A stretch of 64,000 bases of DNA, taken from the NCBI GenBank assembly GCA_013141455.1, contig JABFQW010000036.1, positions 1 through 64,000 on the forward strand, written 5' to 3'. The DNA comes from Bacteroidales bacterium (GTDB taxonomy: Bacteria > Bacteroidota > Bacteroidia > Bacteroidales > F082). The notes beneath the pieces are model-generated. The model saw nothing but the letters and a program-made list of their open reading frames with translations. It was not told the origin of the DNA and searched no databases. The position numbers were made by a program, and so were the translations under genes. Position 1 is the first letter of the stretch; each line of letters opens with the position of its first letter. Positions 32,948 to 41,692 of the stretch are shown here, piece by piece.

Positions 32948-34024
32948 TTATTTTGGTGCTTTTAAAATCAGGTAAACACCAAGGATCGCGAAAATTATAT
33001 TGGGCAGCCAGGCTGCAAAAGCGGGATGTAGATTTCCATAGGTTGCAAACACAGTTGAAAATTGCATGAATAGGATATAGGAGAAGGTGATACCAATTCC
33101 CAATCCGAGGTGCATCCCGATTCCTCCCCTAACTTTTCGGCTTGATAAAGCAACACCGATAAAAGTCAGTACGATTATGGCCACCGGTGAAGCAAGTCGT
33201 TTATGCATCTCCACCTCATATTTGACAACACTGGCGCTTCCTTTCAGGTGCTCGCTTTCGATATGGTGTCTTAGTTCCCAAAAATTCATTACCTCAAAAT
33301 CCTGGCTTATTTTATAGAGATCGGTAGGCAGCAGGTTTAGCGTAGTGTCTTTCTCTTTTCCTTTCACGATAGTTTCATGTAAACTGTCGATTTGGCGTTC
33401 TAAATAATTGACAATACGCCATTTATGAAAGATGGAATCGAACTCAATGCGCTCTGAACTTAATTTATAGGTCATCTGCTGATTTTCGAATCGTTCCAAT
33501 GTAAACTTATAACCTGTGTTTACTTTGTTATTGAATGATTCAACATAAACAAAAACACCTTTTTCAATTTGTATGTGAATATTTTTGCCTTTATCATCAG
33601 CGAGCTTTCCCATGTATTTATTTTTGAAATCGCGACGAACCTGATCGGTGCGTGGAATAAGGAAATTGCCCAGATAAAGTGAAACTGCACCCAGGAATAA
33701 GGCTGCCATCAGATAAGGACGAAGCAAGCGTATGAAGCTTACACCACTGCTCAGGATAGCAACAATTTCAGTATTTCCTGCCATTTTTGAAGTGAAGAAA
33801 ATGACCGAGATAAAGGTGAACAGATAAACATAAAGATTGATAAAATAAGGGATGAAGTTAATGTAGTAGTCAAATACGATGGCTTTTATCGGTGCATTAC
33901 TTTTCAAATAATCTTCAATATTTTCAGAGATATCGAAAATGATCACGATGATTATAAGCAACGAAATGGCGTACACGAATGTCCCCAGGAATTTTTTAAA
34001 TATGTACCAATCAATTATTTTCAT
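32948..34024 (-). CDS. LptF/LptG (YjgP/YjgQ) family permease
   Basis: This 358-residue inner-membrane protein of the lipopolysaccharide export complex has membrane segments near the N-terminus (about 10-30, 50-80, 100-120), a periplasmic beta-jellyroll region (about 125-265) and three more segments at the C-terminus (about 275-355, VALSSRKVRGGIGMHLGLGIGITFSYILFMQFS). It works with LptB (encoded at 1538). I cannot decide LptF versus LptG. It follows tgt by about 65 nt, a common neighbour pairing in this phylum. The MITE-like element abuts its stop codon. Confidence 0.92.
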   Translation of the reverse strand: MKIIDWYIFKKFLGTFVYAISLLIIIVIIFDISENIEDYLKSNAPIKAIVFDYYINFIPYFINLYVYLFTFISVIFFTSKMAGNTEIVAILSSGVSFIRLLRPYLMAALFLGAVSLYLGNFLIPRTDQVRRDFKNKYMGKLADDKGKNIHIQIEKGVFVYVESFNNKVNTGYKFTLERFENQQMTYKLSSERIEFDSIFHKWRIVNYLERQIDSLHETIVKGKEKDTTLNLLPTDLYKISQDFEVMNFWELRHHIESEHLKGSASVVKYEVEMHKRLASPVAIIVLTFIGVALSSRKVRGGIGMHLGLGIGITFSYILFMQFSTVFATYGNLHPAFAAWLPNIIFAILGVYLILKAPK

Positions 34025-34088
34025 TTCGCTATATCAACCGGGTTACAATTGTTTTATTGTTTGTCATGCACTTAACCTTCATTCTTAA

Positions 34089-35219
34089 TTATCTTCGTCT
34101 GATTAATTTCGGTACCATCTGATCTTTCCATGTACTGAAATCACCTTCGATGATGTGTTTTCGTGCTTCTTTAACCAACCAAAGGTAGAATCCAAGATTA
34201 TGCAGACTTGCCACCATGCTTCCCAACATTTCTTTGGCAGCGAAAAGATGGCGCAGGTATGCTTTCGAATAGTGTGAATCAACAAATACCAGTCCGTTTT
34301 CGTCTATCGGGCTAAAATCATCTTTCCACTTCTCATTTTTGATATTGATGATGCCTTCGCTCGTAAAAAGCATTCCGTTGCGTCCATTTCGTGTAGGCAT
34401 AACGCAATCGAACATATCAATACCAAGTGCGATGCTCTCCAGGATATTGGCTGGTGTTCCCACACCCATCAGGTATCGTGGTTTATCCTGTGGTAAAATA
34501 CCACATACCAGTTCGGTCATTTCATACATTATCTCGTGGGGCTCACCCACCGATAATCCGCCAATAGCATTGCCATCGGCGCCTTTCGATGCGACAAATT
34601 CGGCCGATTGCGCTCGGAGGTCCCTGAACGTACTTCCCTGAACGATGGGGAACAACGATTGCTGGTAACCGTATAAGGGCGTTACTTTCTGAAGGTGTTC
34701 GAAACAACGGTCCAGCCAATGATTTGTTATGGTTAGGGATTTTGCAGCATATTGATAATCACAGGGGTAGGGTGTACATTCGTCGAATGCCATGATGATA
34801 TCGGCGCCGATCGATCGTTGTATTTCCATCACGCGTTCGGGTGTGAACTTATGCCGTGATCCATCGATATGCGATTGAAAAGTGACACCTTCTTCGGTGA
34901 GCTTGCGTCTTGCACTTAATGAGTAAACCTGATATCCGCCGCTATCTGTCAAAATCGGTTTGTCCCAACCGTTAAAACGGTGCAGACCACCAGCCTGTTC
35001 AAGGATTCCGGTGCCGGGTCGCAGATAAAGGTGATAGGTGTTTCCAAGAATAATCTGGGCTTGAATATCGTTTTTCAATTCGCGCTGATGAACCGCTTTC
35101 ACTGTGCCCGCCGTTCCGACAGGCATAAAAATGGGTGTTTCTATGTCGCCATGATCGGTTGTCAGTTTTCCGGCACGTGCCGAAGACCTGGCATCACGAC
35201 CAATTAATTCAAAATCCAT
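34089..35219 (-). CDS. tgt: tRNA-guanine(34) transglycosylase, without canonical zinc cysteines
   Basis: The 376-residue enzyme exchanges guanine-34 for preQ1 in tRNA. Catalytic and binding residues are visible: ILTDSGGYQVYSLS (about 90), FDECTPYPC, GLSVGEPHE and FDCVMPTRNGRNGMLFT (nucleophile Asp, about 265). The usual zinc site CxCxxC is replaced by GLVFVDSHYSKAY (about 315), although the His of SLHNLGFYLWL remains. This may be a trait of the Bacteroidetes lineage rather than a defect. It works with QueA (3255). A -7 box lies 16 nt upstream. It is divergent from a glycosyltransferase gene. Confidence 0.93.
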   Translation of the reverse strand: MDFELIGRDARSSARAGKLTTDHGDIETPIFMPVGTAGTVKAVHQRELKNDIQAQIILGNTYHLYLRPGTGILEQAGGLHRFNGWDKPILTDSGGYQVYSLSARRKLTEEGVTFQSHIDGSRHKFTPERVMEIQRSIGADIIMAFDECTPYPCDYQYAAKSLTITNHWLDRCFEHLQKVTPLYGYQQSLFPIVQGSTFRDLRAQSAEFVASKGADGNAIGGLSVGEPHEIMYEMTELVCGILPQDKPRYLMGVGTPANILESIALGIDMFDCVMPTRNGRNGMLFTSEGIINIKNEKWKDDFSPIDENGLVFVDSHYSKAYLRHLFAAKEMLGSMVASLHNLGFYLWLVKEARKHIIEGDFSTWKDQMVPKLIRRR

Positions 35220-35234
35220 TCAATAATTTTTCCA

Positions 35235-35242
35235 CAAATATA
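35235..35242 (-). promoter_or_regulatory. -7 box of tgt
   Basis: Minus-strand TATATTTG matches TAnnTTTG, 15 nt upstream of the tgt ATG. Confidence 0.5.
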
Positions 35243-35263
35243 CGGTTTATCTTAAAGTTTGGA

Positions 35264-35271
35264 TAAATTTG
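35264..35271 (+). promoter_or_regulatory. -7 box of the glycosyltransferase-sigma factor operon
   Basis: TAAATTTG matches TAnnTTTG, 22 nt before the TTG start at 35294. It lies within 30 bp of the divergent tgt box. Confidence 0.5.
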
Positions 35272-35293
35272 CCAAACCAAAAGCGATTCCACC

Positions 35294-36430
35294 TTGATCG
35301 AAACTTATATTAAAACACTGACATATATTGTTTTAGGTATTGCAGGCTCAAGCTTGCTTATTCATTTGATATATTATTGGGCAGTTTTTGCAAGGGTATC
35401 CTTCTTTAAAAGCAAAAAGGCTGTACCAGCGCAGTCGCCCCAGGTAGCTGTTTCGATCGTAATCAGTGCCCGGAACGAATATTTGAAACTCGAACGCAAT
35501 CTCCCTTTACTTTTCGCACAAGATTATCCTGATTTTGAAGTAGTAGTGGTCAATGATTGTTCGGATGATGGTTCGGAGGAAATGTTGACGGATTATGCCC
35601 GTCGCGAGCCAAGGTTAAAGCTTGTACATATAAGGCAGAGTCTTAATTTTTTTCAGGGAAAGAAATTTCCATTGAGTATTGGCATAAAATCGGCCAAAAA
35701 CGAAATATTGCTCCTTACAGATGCTGATTGTGCACCCCGGAGCAATCAGTGGATAAATTCCATGGTTGCGGCTTATCGTGAAAAAACCGAGATGGTGCTT
35801 GGTTACGGCCCTTACCAGCGGAAAGCAGGATTACTAAATCTTCTTATCCGTTTCGACACCCTTCATATCGGACTTCAATACCTTTCCTACGCACATGCAG
35901 GCGCACCGTATATGGGTGTTGGTCGTAATATGTCGTATCGTAAGTCGTTGTTTTTGAAGAATAAAGGATTCACTTCACACTATAGCATCCCTTCGGGCGA
36001 TGATGATCTTTTTGTTGCCAAAGTAGCAAATAAGAGAAATACACGCATCGTGATTCATGAAGATTCGAGGACTTATTCGGAACCTTCAAAGAATTTTTCG
36101 GCCTGGGTGCGGCAAAAACGCAGGCATTTATCAACAGGTAAATATTACAGTGCAGGAGTGAAATTTAAGTTGGGTTTGTATTATTTTACCCAGTTTTCGT
36201 TTTATGCTGCCTGTGCCGGCTTGTATTTTTTACCCATTCATTTTGTTTTTCCAACTGCCTTGCTGGCTTTCAGGCTGATCAATCAACTGATAATATTTGG
36301 CGCCGCCTCCAAAAGGCTTGGCGAAAGAAGTATCTGGTTGATTACACCCTTCGCCGAATTGTTTTTCATGTTTTTTAATCCAATTGTCGCGTTCACCAAT
36401 ATCTTTTCGAAACAGGTGCGATGGAAGTAA
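35294..36430 (+). CDS. Glycosyltransferase family 2, membrane-associated
   Basis: The 378-residue protein has an N-terminal membrane segment, a GT2 catalytic domain (VAVSIVISARNEYLKLERNLPLLFAQDYPDFEVVVVNDCSDDGSEEML, about 48-98; DAD-like LLTDADCAP; a QKRRHLSTGKYY motif resembling QRxRW of processive GT2 enzymes, about 277) and two or three C-terminal membrane helices. It adds sugars to an unknown acceptor at the inner membrane. The start is TTG (no ATG is available near the N-terminus), and the promoter box 22 nt upstream supports it. Its end overlaps the sigma factor gene by 10 nt. Confidence 0.88.
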   Translation: MIETYIKTLTYIVLGIAGSSLLIHLIYYWAVFARVSFFKSKKAVPAQSPQVAVSIVISARNEYLKLERNLPLLFAQDYPDFEVVVVNDCSDDGSEEMLTDYARREPRLKLVHIRQSLNFFQGKKFPLSIGIKSAKNEILLLTDADCAPRSNQWINSMVAAYREKTEMVLGYGPYQRKAGLLNLLIRFDTLHIGLQYLSYAHAGAPYMGVGRNMSYRKSLFLKNKGFTSHYSIPSGDDDLFVAKVANKRNTRIVIHEDSRTYSEPSKNFSAWVRQKRRHLSTGKYYSAGVKFKLGLYYFTQFSFYAACAGLYFLPIHFVFPTALLAFRLINQLIIFGAASKRLGERSIWLITPFAELFFMFFNPIVAFTNIFSKQVRWK

Positions 36431-37029
36431 ACGAGCGCCTTTCGGAGAAAGGTCAGCGTGATTTTCACCTTGTTCAGCGGGCACTGAATGAATCTGATCA
36501 GAAAGCATATGCCGAATTACTTTACTATTATCGTGATTCGCTTTATTTTTTGATGATGAAGATGACCAATAACGCAACTGATGCTGAGGACCTTACTATT
36601 GAGGCATTTGGTAAAGCTTTTAAAAAACTTGATCAATATACATCTGATTATGCTTTTAGTACCTGGTTGTTCAGGATTGCCGCCAACAATTGCATCGATT
36701 TTATCAGGCGAAAACGAAAAGATGCATTAAACCAAAGCTCGGATATCGACATTGATTTCTCTTCAAATTTTGCCCGTAAAACAGCTTCAACCGGCTTAGA
36801 TCCTGAAGAGAATATTATAAATGATCAAAAGATAAGATTAATGCGCAGTGTTGTTGAAAAACTAAAACCTCACTACCGGCAGCTTGTCGAATTGCGCTAT
36901 TTTGAGGAAATGAGTTATGATGAAATTTCGGTTCAGCTTCATTTACCATTAGGTACCGTGAAAGCACAACTATTTCGTGCACGTGAATTACTTTACCAAA
37001 TCCTGAAAAACAGTAAAGAGAAACTATAA
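36421..37029 (+). CDS. ECF-type RNA polymerase sigma factor
   Basis: The 202-residue sigma-70 family factor has region 2 (about 25-95, AYAELLYYYRDSLYFLMMKMTNNATDAEDLTIEAFGKAF ... STWLFRIAANNCIDFIRRKRK) and region 4 (about 140-195, LKPHYRQLVELRYFEEMSYDEISVQLHLPLGTVKAQLFRARELL). No anti-sigma gene is adjacent. The start overlaps the end of the glycosyltransferase gene, so the two are translationally coupled. The regulon is unknown. Confidence 0.92.
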   Translation: MEVNERLSEKGQRDFHLVQRALNESDQKAYAELLYYYRDSLYFLMMKMTNNATDAEDLTIEAFGKAFKKLDQYTSDYAFSTWLFRIAANNCIDFIRRKRKDALNQSSDIDIDFSSNFARKTASTGLDPEENIINDQKIRLMRSVVEKLKPHYRQLVELRYFEEMSYDEISVQLHLPLGTVKAQLFRARELLYQILKNSKEKL

Positions 37030-37107
37030 ACACCGAAAAACCAGACCCCTGAATAATTAAACTTACTATGTTAATGCAGACCAATTTTACTGTTAATTAA
37101 TTATCAG

Positions 37108-37115
37108 TAAATTTG
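37108..37115 (+). promoter_or_regulatory. -7 box of the degT-type aminotransferase gene
   Basis: TAAATTTG matches TAnnTTTG, 23 nt before the ATG. Confidence 0.5.
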
Positions 37116-37138
37116 CCAAAAAATCAAACATATATTCT

Positions 37139-38269
37139 ATGAAACAAGTTCCAATGGTTGACCTGATTGGTCAATATAACAAAATTAAGCCGGAGGTGGA
37201 TGCAGCAATTGCTGAAGTATTAGGCAATGCTTCGTTTATTAATGGTCCGGCAGTAAAGAAATTTCAGGCTGATCTTGAAAAATATCTTGGTGTGAAGCAT
37301 GTGATCCCTTGCGCCAATGGCACTGATGCCTTACAGGTGGCGATGATGGCGTTGAACCTGCAACCTGGTGATGAGGTGATTACTACTTCGTTCACTTTTA
37401 TTGCAACAGCTGAAGTAATTGCATTACTGCATCTTACACCTGTATTAGTTGATGTATTGCCCGACACGTATAATATTGACCCTGCGGCTATCGAGCGTGC
37501 GATCACACCAAAAACAAAGGCCATCGTTCCGGTACATCTTTTTGGACAATGTTCGGATATGGACGCCGTTATGGCTATTGCAGATAAATATAATTTGTTG
37601 GTTATTGAGGACAATGCCCAGGCTATTGGCGCCGATTATCACTCAAAAGATGGCTCGGTAAAGAAAGCAGGAACAATCGGACAAATTGGGTGTACTTCAT
37701 TTTTCCCTTCCAAAAACTTAGGTTGTTATGGTGATGGCGGTGCCATTTTTACCAATGATGATGCCCTTGCCGCACAAATGCGCGTGGTTGTAAATCATGG
37801 GATGACGGTGCGTTATTATCACGATTATGTTGGGGTAAACTCACGATTGGATAGTATTCAGGCTGCGATTCTGGATATTAAACTGAAACATCTTGACGAA
37901 TACGCCGACGCCCGCCGGTTTGCTGCAAATTTTTATAACGAGGCTTTCGCATCATGCAGCAAACTCACAACCCCCAGAACCGCTTCATTTACAAATCATG
38001 TTTTTCACCAATATACGTTGGTAACTGATGGAATTGACCGTCAGAAACTGATGGACCATTTGCAATCGAAAGGGATTTCGAGCGCCATTTATTATCCGGT
38101 TCCATTGCATGAACAAAAGGCGTATCTCGATCCCCGCTACAAAAGCGGCGATTTCCCTGTAACTGAAGCGCTGTGTAAAACCGTTTTCTCACTGCCTATT
38201 CACACTGAATTCGACATTGAAACACTGCAGTACGTAGTTGATTCTGTTTTGGAGTTTGTCGGAGCGTAG
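37139..38269 (+). CDS. DegT/DnrJ/EryC1/StrS sugar aminotransferase
   Basis: This 376-residue PLP-dependent enzyme puts an amino group on a nucleotide-sugar ketone. Landmarks are [40 protein letters not shown] (about 33-72), [25 protein letters not shown] (PLP Asp, about 158) and [19 protein letters not shown] (Schiff-base Lys, about 186). It is closest in feel to WbpE/WlbC, which make UDP-2-acetamido-3-amino-glucuronate. The next gene, a WbpD/WlbB-like acetyltransferase, supports that role. The dehydrogenase and oxidase (WbpA/WbpB) of that pathway are not in this window. Confidence 0.9.
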   Translation: MKQVPMVDLIGQYNKIKPEVDAAIAEVLGNASFINGPAVKKFQADLEKYLGVKHVIPCANGTDALQVAMMALNLQPGDEVITTSFTFIATAEVIALLHLTPVLVDVLPDTYNIDPAAIERAITPKTKAIVPVHLFGQCSDMDAVMAIADKYNLLVIEDNAQAIGADYHSKDGSVKKAGTIGQIGCTSFFPSKNLGCYGDGGAIFTNDDALAAQMRVVVNHGMTVRYYHDYVGVNSRLDSIQAAILDIKLKHLDEYADARRFAANFYNEAFASCSKLTTPRTASFTNHVFHQYTLVTDGIDRQKLMDHLQSKGISSAIYYPVPLHEQKAYLDPRYKSGDFPVTEALCKTVFSLPIHTEFDIETLQYVVDSVLEFVGA

Positions 38270-38291
38270 CTCACTTTTTAAACCTCATTTT

Positions 38292-38876
38292 ATGAATAAC
38301 AAACCACTTTATTTTGCCCACGAATCAGCCATTATTGACGAAGGATGTGAGATCGGAGAAGGAACAAAAATCTGGCATTTTTCACATATCATGTCGGATT
38401 GCATTATTGGTGAACGTTGTAACATCGGTCAGAATGTTGTTGTTTCACCCGGAGTAATACTTGGGAGAAATGTCAAAATTCAGAACAATGTTTCCATCTA
38501 TACCGGCGTTATCTGCGAAGATGATGTATTTTTAGGCCCCTCAATGGTTTTTACGAATGTCATCAATCCGAGAAGCGCCGTTAACCGTAAGAGTGAGTAT
38601 GCGCGGACTTTAGTTAAAAAAGGAGCATCCATCGGGGCAAATGCAACCATTGTGTGCGGTCATGATATTGGTGAATTCGCGTTTATCGGTGCCGGCGCTG
38701 TGGTAACAAAGGAAGTCCCGGCCTATGCTTTGGTGGTTGGAAATCCGGCCCGGCAGATCGGTTGGATGAGCGAGTTTGGTCAGCGCCTGCATTTTGATAA
38801 AGATGGTGTTGCTATTTGCGAAGAAAGCAAAGAAAAGTACCAACTCGAAGGCAATCTTGTCAGAAAAATCCAATAG
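38292..38876 (+). CDS. Hexapeptide-repeat N-acetyltransferase (WbpD/WlbB-like)
   Basis: The 194-residue protein from ATG 38292 ([34 protein letters not shown]) forms a left-handed beta-helix with repeats such as [22 protein letters not shown] and [33 protein letters not shown]. It ends with [48 protein letters not shown]. It likely N-acetylates a 3-amino sugar made by the aminotransferase upstream. The track start at 38238 lies inside the end of the upstream gene and lacks the family N-terminus, so the ATG 22 nt after the upstream stop is preferred. Confidence 0.9.
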   Translation: MNNKPLYFAHESAIIDEGCEIGEGTKIWHFSHIMSDCIIGERCNIGQNVVVSPGVILGRNVKIQNNVSIYTGVICEDDVFLGPSMVFTNVINPRSAVNRKSEYARTLVKKGASIGANATIVCGHDIGEFAFIGAGAVVTKEVPAYALVVGNPARQIGWMSEFGQRLHFDKDGVAICEESKEKYQLEGNLVRKIQ

Positions 38877-38895
38877 CATCAAATAAACATTTGTA

Positions 38896-38903
38896 TATCT
38901 TTG
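38896..38903 (+). promoter_or_regulatory. -7 box of galE
   Basis: TATCTTTG matches TAnnTTTG, 16 nt before the galE ATG, suggesting galE has its own promoter. Confidence 0.5.
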
Positions 38904-38919
38904 ATTTAAATAAACGACT

Positions 38920-39939
38920 ATGAAAATATTGGTGACAGGTGGTACGGGATTTATCGGATCACATACGGTAGTGGAATTGCAACAACAAGGGTATGAAGTG
39001 GTTATCGTTGATAATCTTTCAAACTCACAGGCCGATGTTGTTGATGCAATTACTTCAATAACAGGAATTAAACCACATTTCGAACAGTTCGACCTGATTG
39101 ATCGTGAAAAGACTTCTGCATTTTTTAAAAAGCATAACGACCTGTCAGGGGTGATTCATTTTGCAGCTTTCAAGGCCGTTGGTGAGTCGGTTGAGAAACC
39201 ATTGCTCTATTATCGTAATAACTTAGTTTCGCTCATGAATATTCTCGAAAGCATGATCGAAAATAATATCCCGAATCTTGTATTTTCATCCTCCTGCACC
39301 GTATATGGCCAGCCTGATGTATTGCCGGTATCAGAAAAGGCGCCAATCAAAAAAGCCGAATCACCTTACGGAAACACAAAACAGATATCGGAGGAGGTGA
39401 TTTTCGACACGGTTAAATCGTCGAAACTGAATGCCATCGCACTGCGGTATTTTAATCCTATCGGCGCGCATGAATCGGCTAAAATAGGGGAGTTGCCTAT
39501 TGGTGTGCCTAACAATCTTGTTCCGTTTATCACCCAGACTGCCATTGGATTACGTAATCAACTGAGTGTATTTGGTGAGGATTATAACACCCACGATGGT
39601 ACAGCGGTTCGCGATTATATTCATGTGGTTGATCTGGCCAAAGCACATGTTGTTGCTGTGAGAAGAATGATTGAGTCGAAGATGAAACAGTCATTTGAAA
39701 TTTTTAATCTTGGCACAGGAACCGGACTATCAGTTTTGGATGTGATAAAGTCATTTGAGAGAGTCTCGGGAGAGAAATTGAATTACAAGATCGTAGGACG
39801 ACGTGCCGGTGATGTGGAGCAGGTGTGGGCCGATCCGACCTATTCGAATGAAGAGCTGGGATGGAAAGCGATGAAAACTGTTGATGAGATGACAGCCTCT
39901 GCCTGGAAGTGGGAAAAAGTGTATCGTGGAAAAAGATAG
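38920..39939 (+). CDS. galE: UDP-glucose 4-epimerase
   Basis: The 339-residue SDR enzyme interconverts UDP-glucose and UDP-galactose. The NAD-binding motif TGGTGFIGSHT (about 6-16), VIHFAAFKAVGESVEKPLLYYRNN (about 76-100), the catalytic Ser in SSSCTVYG and YGNTK (catalytic Tyr and Lys, about 148-152), and ALRYFNPIGAHESAKIGE follow GalE order. N-acetylated substrates cannot be excluded. It supplies galactose-type sugars for the surrounding surface-glycan region. Confidence 0.93.
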   Translation: MKILVTGGTGFIGSHTVVELQQQGYEVVIVDNLSNSQADVVDAITSITGIKPHFEQFDLIDREKTSAFFKKHNDLSGVIHFAAFKAVGESVEKPLLYYRNNLVSLMNILESMIENNIPNLVFSSSCTVYGQPDVLPVSEKAPIKKAESPYGNTKQISEEVIFDTVKSSKLNAIALRYFNPIGAHESAKIGELPIGVPNNLVPFITQTAIGLRNQLSVFGEDYNTHDGTAVRDYIHVVDLAKAHVVAVRRMIESKMKQSFEIFNLGTGTGLSVLDVIKSFERVSGEKLNYKIVGRRAGDVEQVWADPTYSNEELGWKAMKTVDEMTASAWKWEKVYRGKR

Positions 39940-39986
39940 GCAACAGATTGAACCAGATTTATTGATTCAGATAAATTAAGTTAATA

Positions 39987-40002
39987 CCACAGATTCACAG
40001 AT
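39987..40002. repeat. Left 16-bp inverted repeat flanking the GxxExxY pseudogene
   Basis: CCACAGATTCACAGAT is a perfect reverse complement of 40443-40458. Within it CACAGAT occurs twice in tandem. Confidence 0.75.
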
Positions 40003-40055
40003 CAAAAAAAATTGAAAATAACTGATTAGGTTAAAAGCATAGATTCAAAATAATT

Positions 40056-40443
40056 ATGGTGTATTCTGATGAAATATATCCACTTCAAATCGAAACCTAT
40101 GCAATAATTGGGATTTGTATGGAAGTTCATCGTGTATTGGGCAGAGGATTTTTTGGAAGTAGTTTATAAAGATGCATTAGAAATAGAGTTTCAACAAAAC
40201 AGTATTCCTTATGAAAGGGAGAAAAAATATGATCTGGCCTATAAAGGACATAAATTGAATCGTACATATTTTGCTGATTTTGTAATCTTTGACAAAATAT
40301 TGTTGGAGGTAAAGGCTTAAAATGGAATTGTTGCAGAACATTATAAGTGGGTAACTAATTATCTTGCTATTTCAAAGTTACCATTAGGATTACTTGTTAA
40401 CTTTGGGGAGAAATCATTAGTATCAAAAAGAATTATACTATAA
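40056..40443 (+). pseudogene. GxxExxY family protein, broken by a frameshift and a nonsense codon
   Basis: From ATG 40056 the frame reads MVYSDEIYPLQIETYAIIGICMEVHRVLGRGF. An extra T in the TTTTTT run at 40149-40154 then shifts the frame inside the signature GxxExxY motif itself (G-F-L-E-V-V-Y when repaired). It continues in the ORF-track frame (ALEIEFQQNSIPYEREKKY...YFADFVIFDKILLEVKA) to a TAA at 40318-40320 where CAA or similar is expected. The family's C-terminal part is still readable beyond it (NGIVAEHYKWVTNYLAISKLPLGLLVNFGEKSLVSKRI) up to TAA 40441. The D...ExK pattern (ADF...LEVK) is nuclease-like (PD-(D/E)XK). The family's function is unknown. The copy lies between 16-bp inverted repeats. 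Confidence 0.88.
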
Positions 40444-40458
40444 TCTGTGAATCTGTGG
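40443..40458. repeat. Right 16-bp inverted repeat flanking the GxxExxY pseudogene
   Basis: ATCTGTGAATCTGTGG is the exact reverse complement of 39987-40002 and begins at the last base of the pseudogene's stop codon. Confidence 0.75.
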
Positions 40459-40493
40459 CTCTAATTTTTTAATCATCATAATTAAATCTGAAA

Positions 40494-41546
40494 ATGAAAA
40501 AGATCCTCATCACCGGCGGAGCCGGTTTCATCGGTTCGCATGTCGTGCGACTTTTTGTTAACAAATACCCAAGGTACCAGATTTATAACCTCGATGCACT
40601 TACCTATGCCGGTAATTTATTCAATCTCAAAGATGTAGAGAGTTATCCAAACTATCATTTCATCAAAGCTGATATTACGGATGGTGAGAGAATGATGCAG
40701 TTATTCGAAAAATATGAATTCGATAGTGTAATACACCTTGCCGCCGAATCGCATGTTGATCGTTCCATAGCCAACCCGATGGAGTTTATCATGACCAATA
40801 TCGTGGGCACTGTGAACCTGTTGAATGCAGCGAATCATTCCTGGAAAAATGACTTTGAAGGCAAACGGTTTTATCATATCTCAACCGATGAGGTATATGG
40901 ATCATTGGGTGCGAAAGGTTTTTTTACCGAATCGACGGCTTATGAACCACATAGTCCGTATTCGGCATCCAAGGCAAGCAGCGACCATTTGGTGAGGGCT
41001 TATCATGATACATATAAGTTGCCAATGGTTATTTCGAATTGTTCGAACAACTATGGTCCAAACCAGTTCCCAGAGAAACTCATCCCTTTGTTTATCAATA
41101 ATATACGTAATAATAAGCCCTTACCCGTTTATGGTAAAGGTGAAAATATCCGTGATTGGTTATATGTGGTTGACCATGCCCGTGCTATCGATGATATTTT
41201 TCATAAAGGCAGTGATGGACAAACATATAATATCGGGGGTCACAACGAGTGGACCAATATCGACCTGATCAAACTGATGTGTAAGGTGATGGATGAAAAG
41301 CTGTTCAGGGAAGAAGGGACATCAGAGAAATTGATAACTTATGTGAAAGACCGTGCCGGTCACGATCTGCGCTATGCTATCGATTCAACGAAATTGCAAC
41401 GTGAATTGGGCTGGGTTCCATCGCTTCAATTTGAAGAAGGTATCCGGTTGACCGTTGACTGGTATCTGGGTAACCAGGAATGGCTCGATGAAGTTACATC
41501 GGGTAACTACCTGAAATACTATGAGAAACAGTATGAGGAGAGATAG
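40494..41546 (+). CDS. rfbB: dTDP-glucose 4,6-dehydratase
   Basis: The 350-residue SDR enzyme converts dTDP-glucose to dTDP-4-keto-6-deoxyglucose, the entry to rhamnose and other deoxy sugars. Motifs are ITGGAGFIGSHVVRLF (NAD binding, about 5-20), VIHLAAESHVDRSIANPMEF (about 80-100), HISTDEVYGSLG (catalytic Thr-Asp-Glu, about 128-140), YSASKASSDH (Tyr and Lys) and NCSNNYGPNQFPEKLIPLFI. The other rhamnose genes (rfbA, C, D) are not in the window. It is separated from galE by the broken GxxExxY element. Confidence 0.94.
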   Translation: MKKILITGGAGFIGSHVVRLFVNKYPRYQIYNLDALTYAGNLFNLKDVESYPNYHFIKADITDGERMMQLFEKYEFDSVIHLAAESHVDRSIANPMEFIMTNIVGTVNLLNAANHSWKNDFEGKRFYHISTDEVYGSLGAKGFFTESTAYEPHSPYSASKASSDHLVRAYHDTYKLPMVISNCSNNYGPNQFPEKLIPLFINNIRNNKPLPVYGKGENIRDWLYVVDHARAIDDIFHKGSDGQTYNIGGHNEWTNIDLIKLMCKVMDEKLFREEGTSEKLITYVKDRAGHDLRYAIDSTKLQRELGWVPSLQFEEGIRLTVDWYLGNQEWLDEVTSGNYLKYYEKQYEER

Positions 41547-41692
41547 GCAATTTAAGAATTGTCTTGTCATTGTTTTTAAATAGAGTGATACAAATGAACT
41601 CACTCGGTAGAAATGACTAAGTACAGAAATTCTTTTAGTAATTACTGACAGATTTATTTTTCGTAACTGCTTAGATTTTATATGAATTTTAA

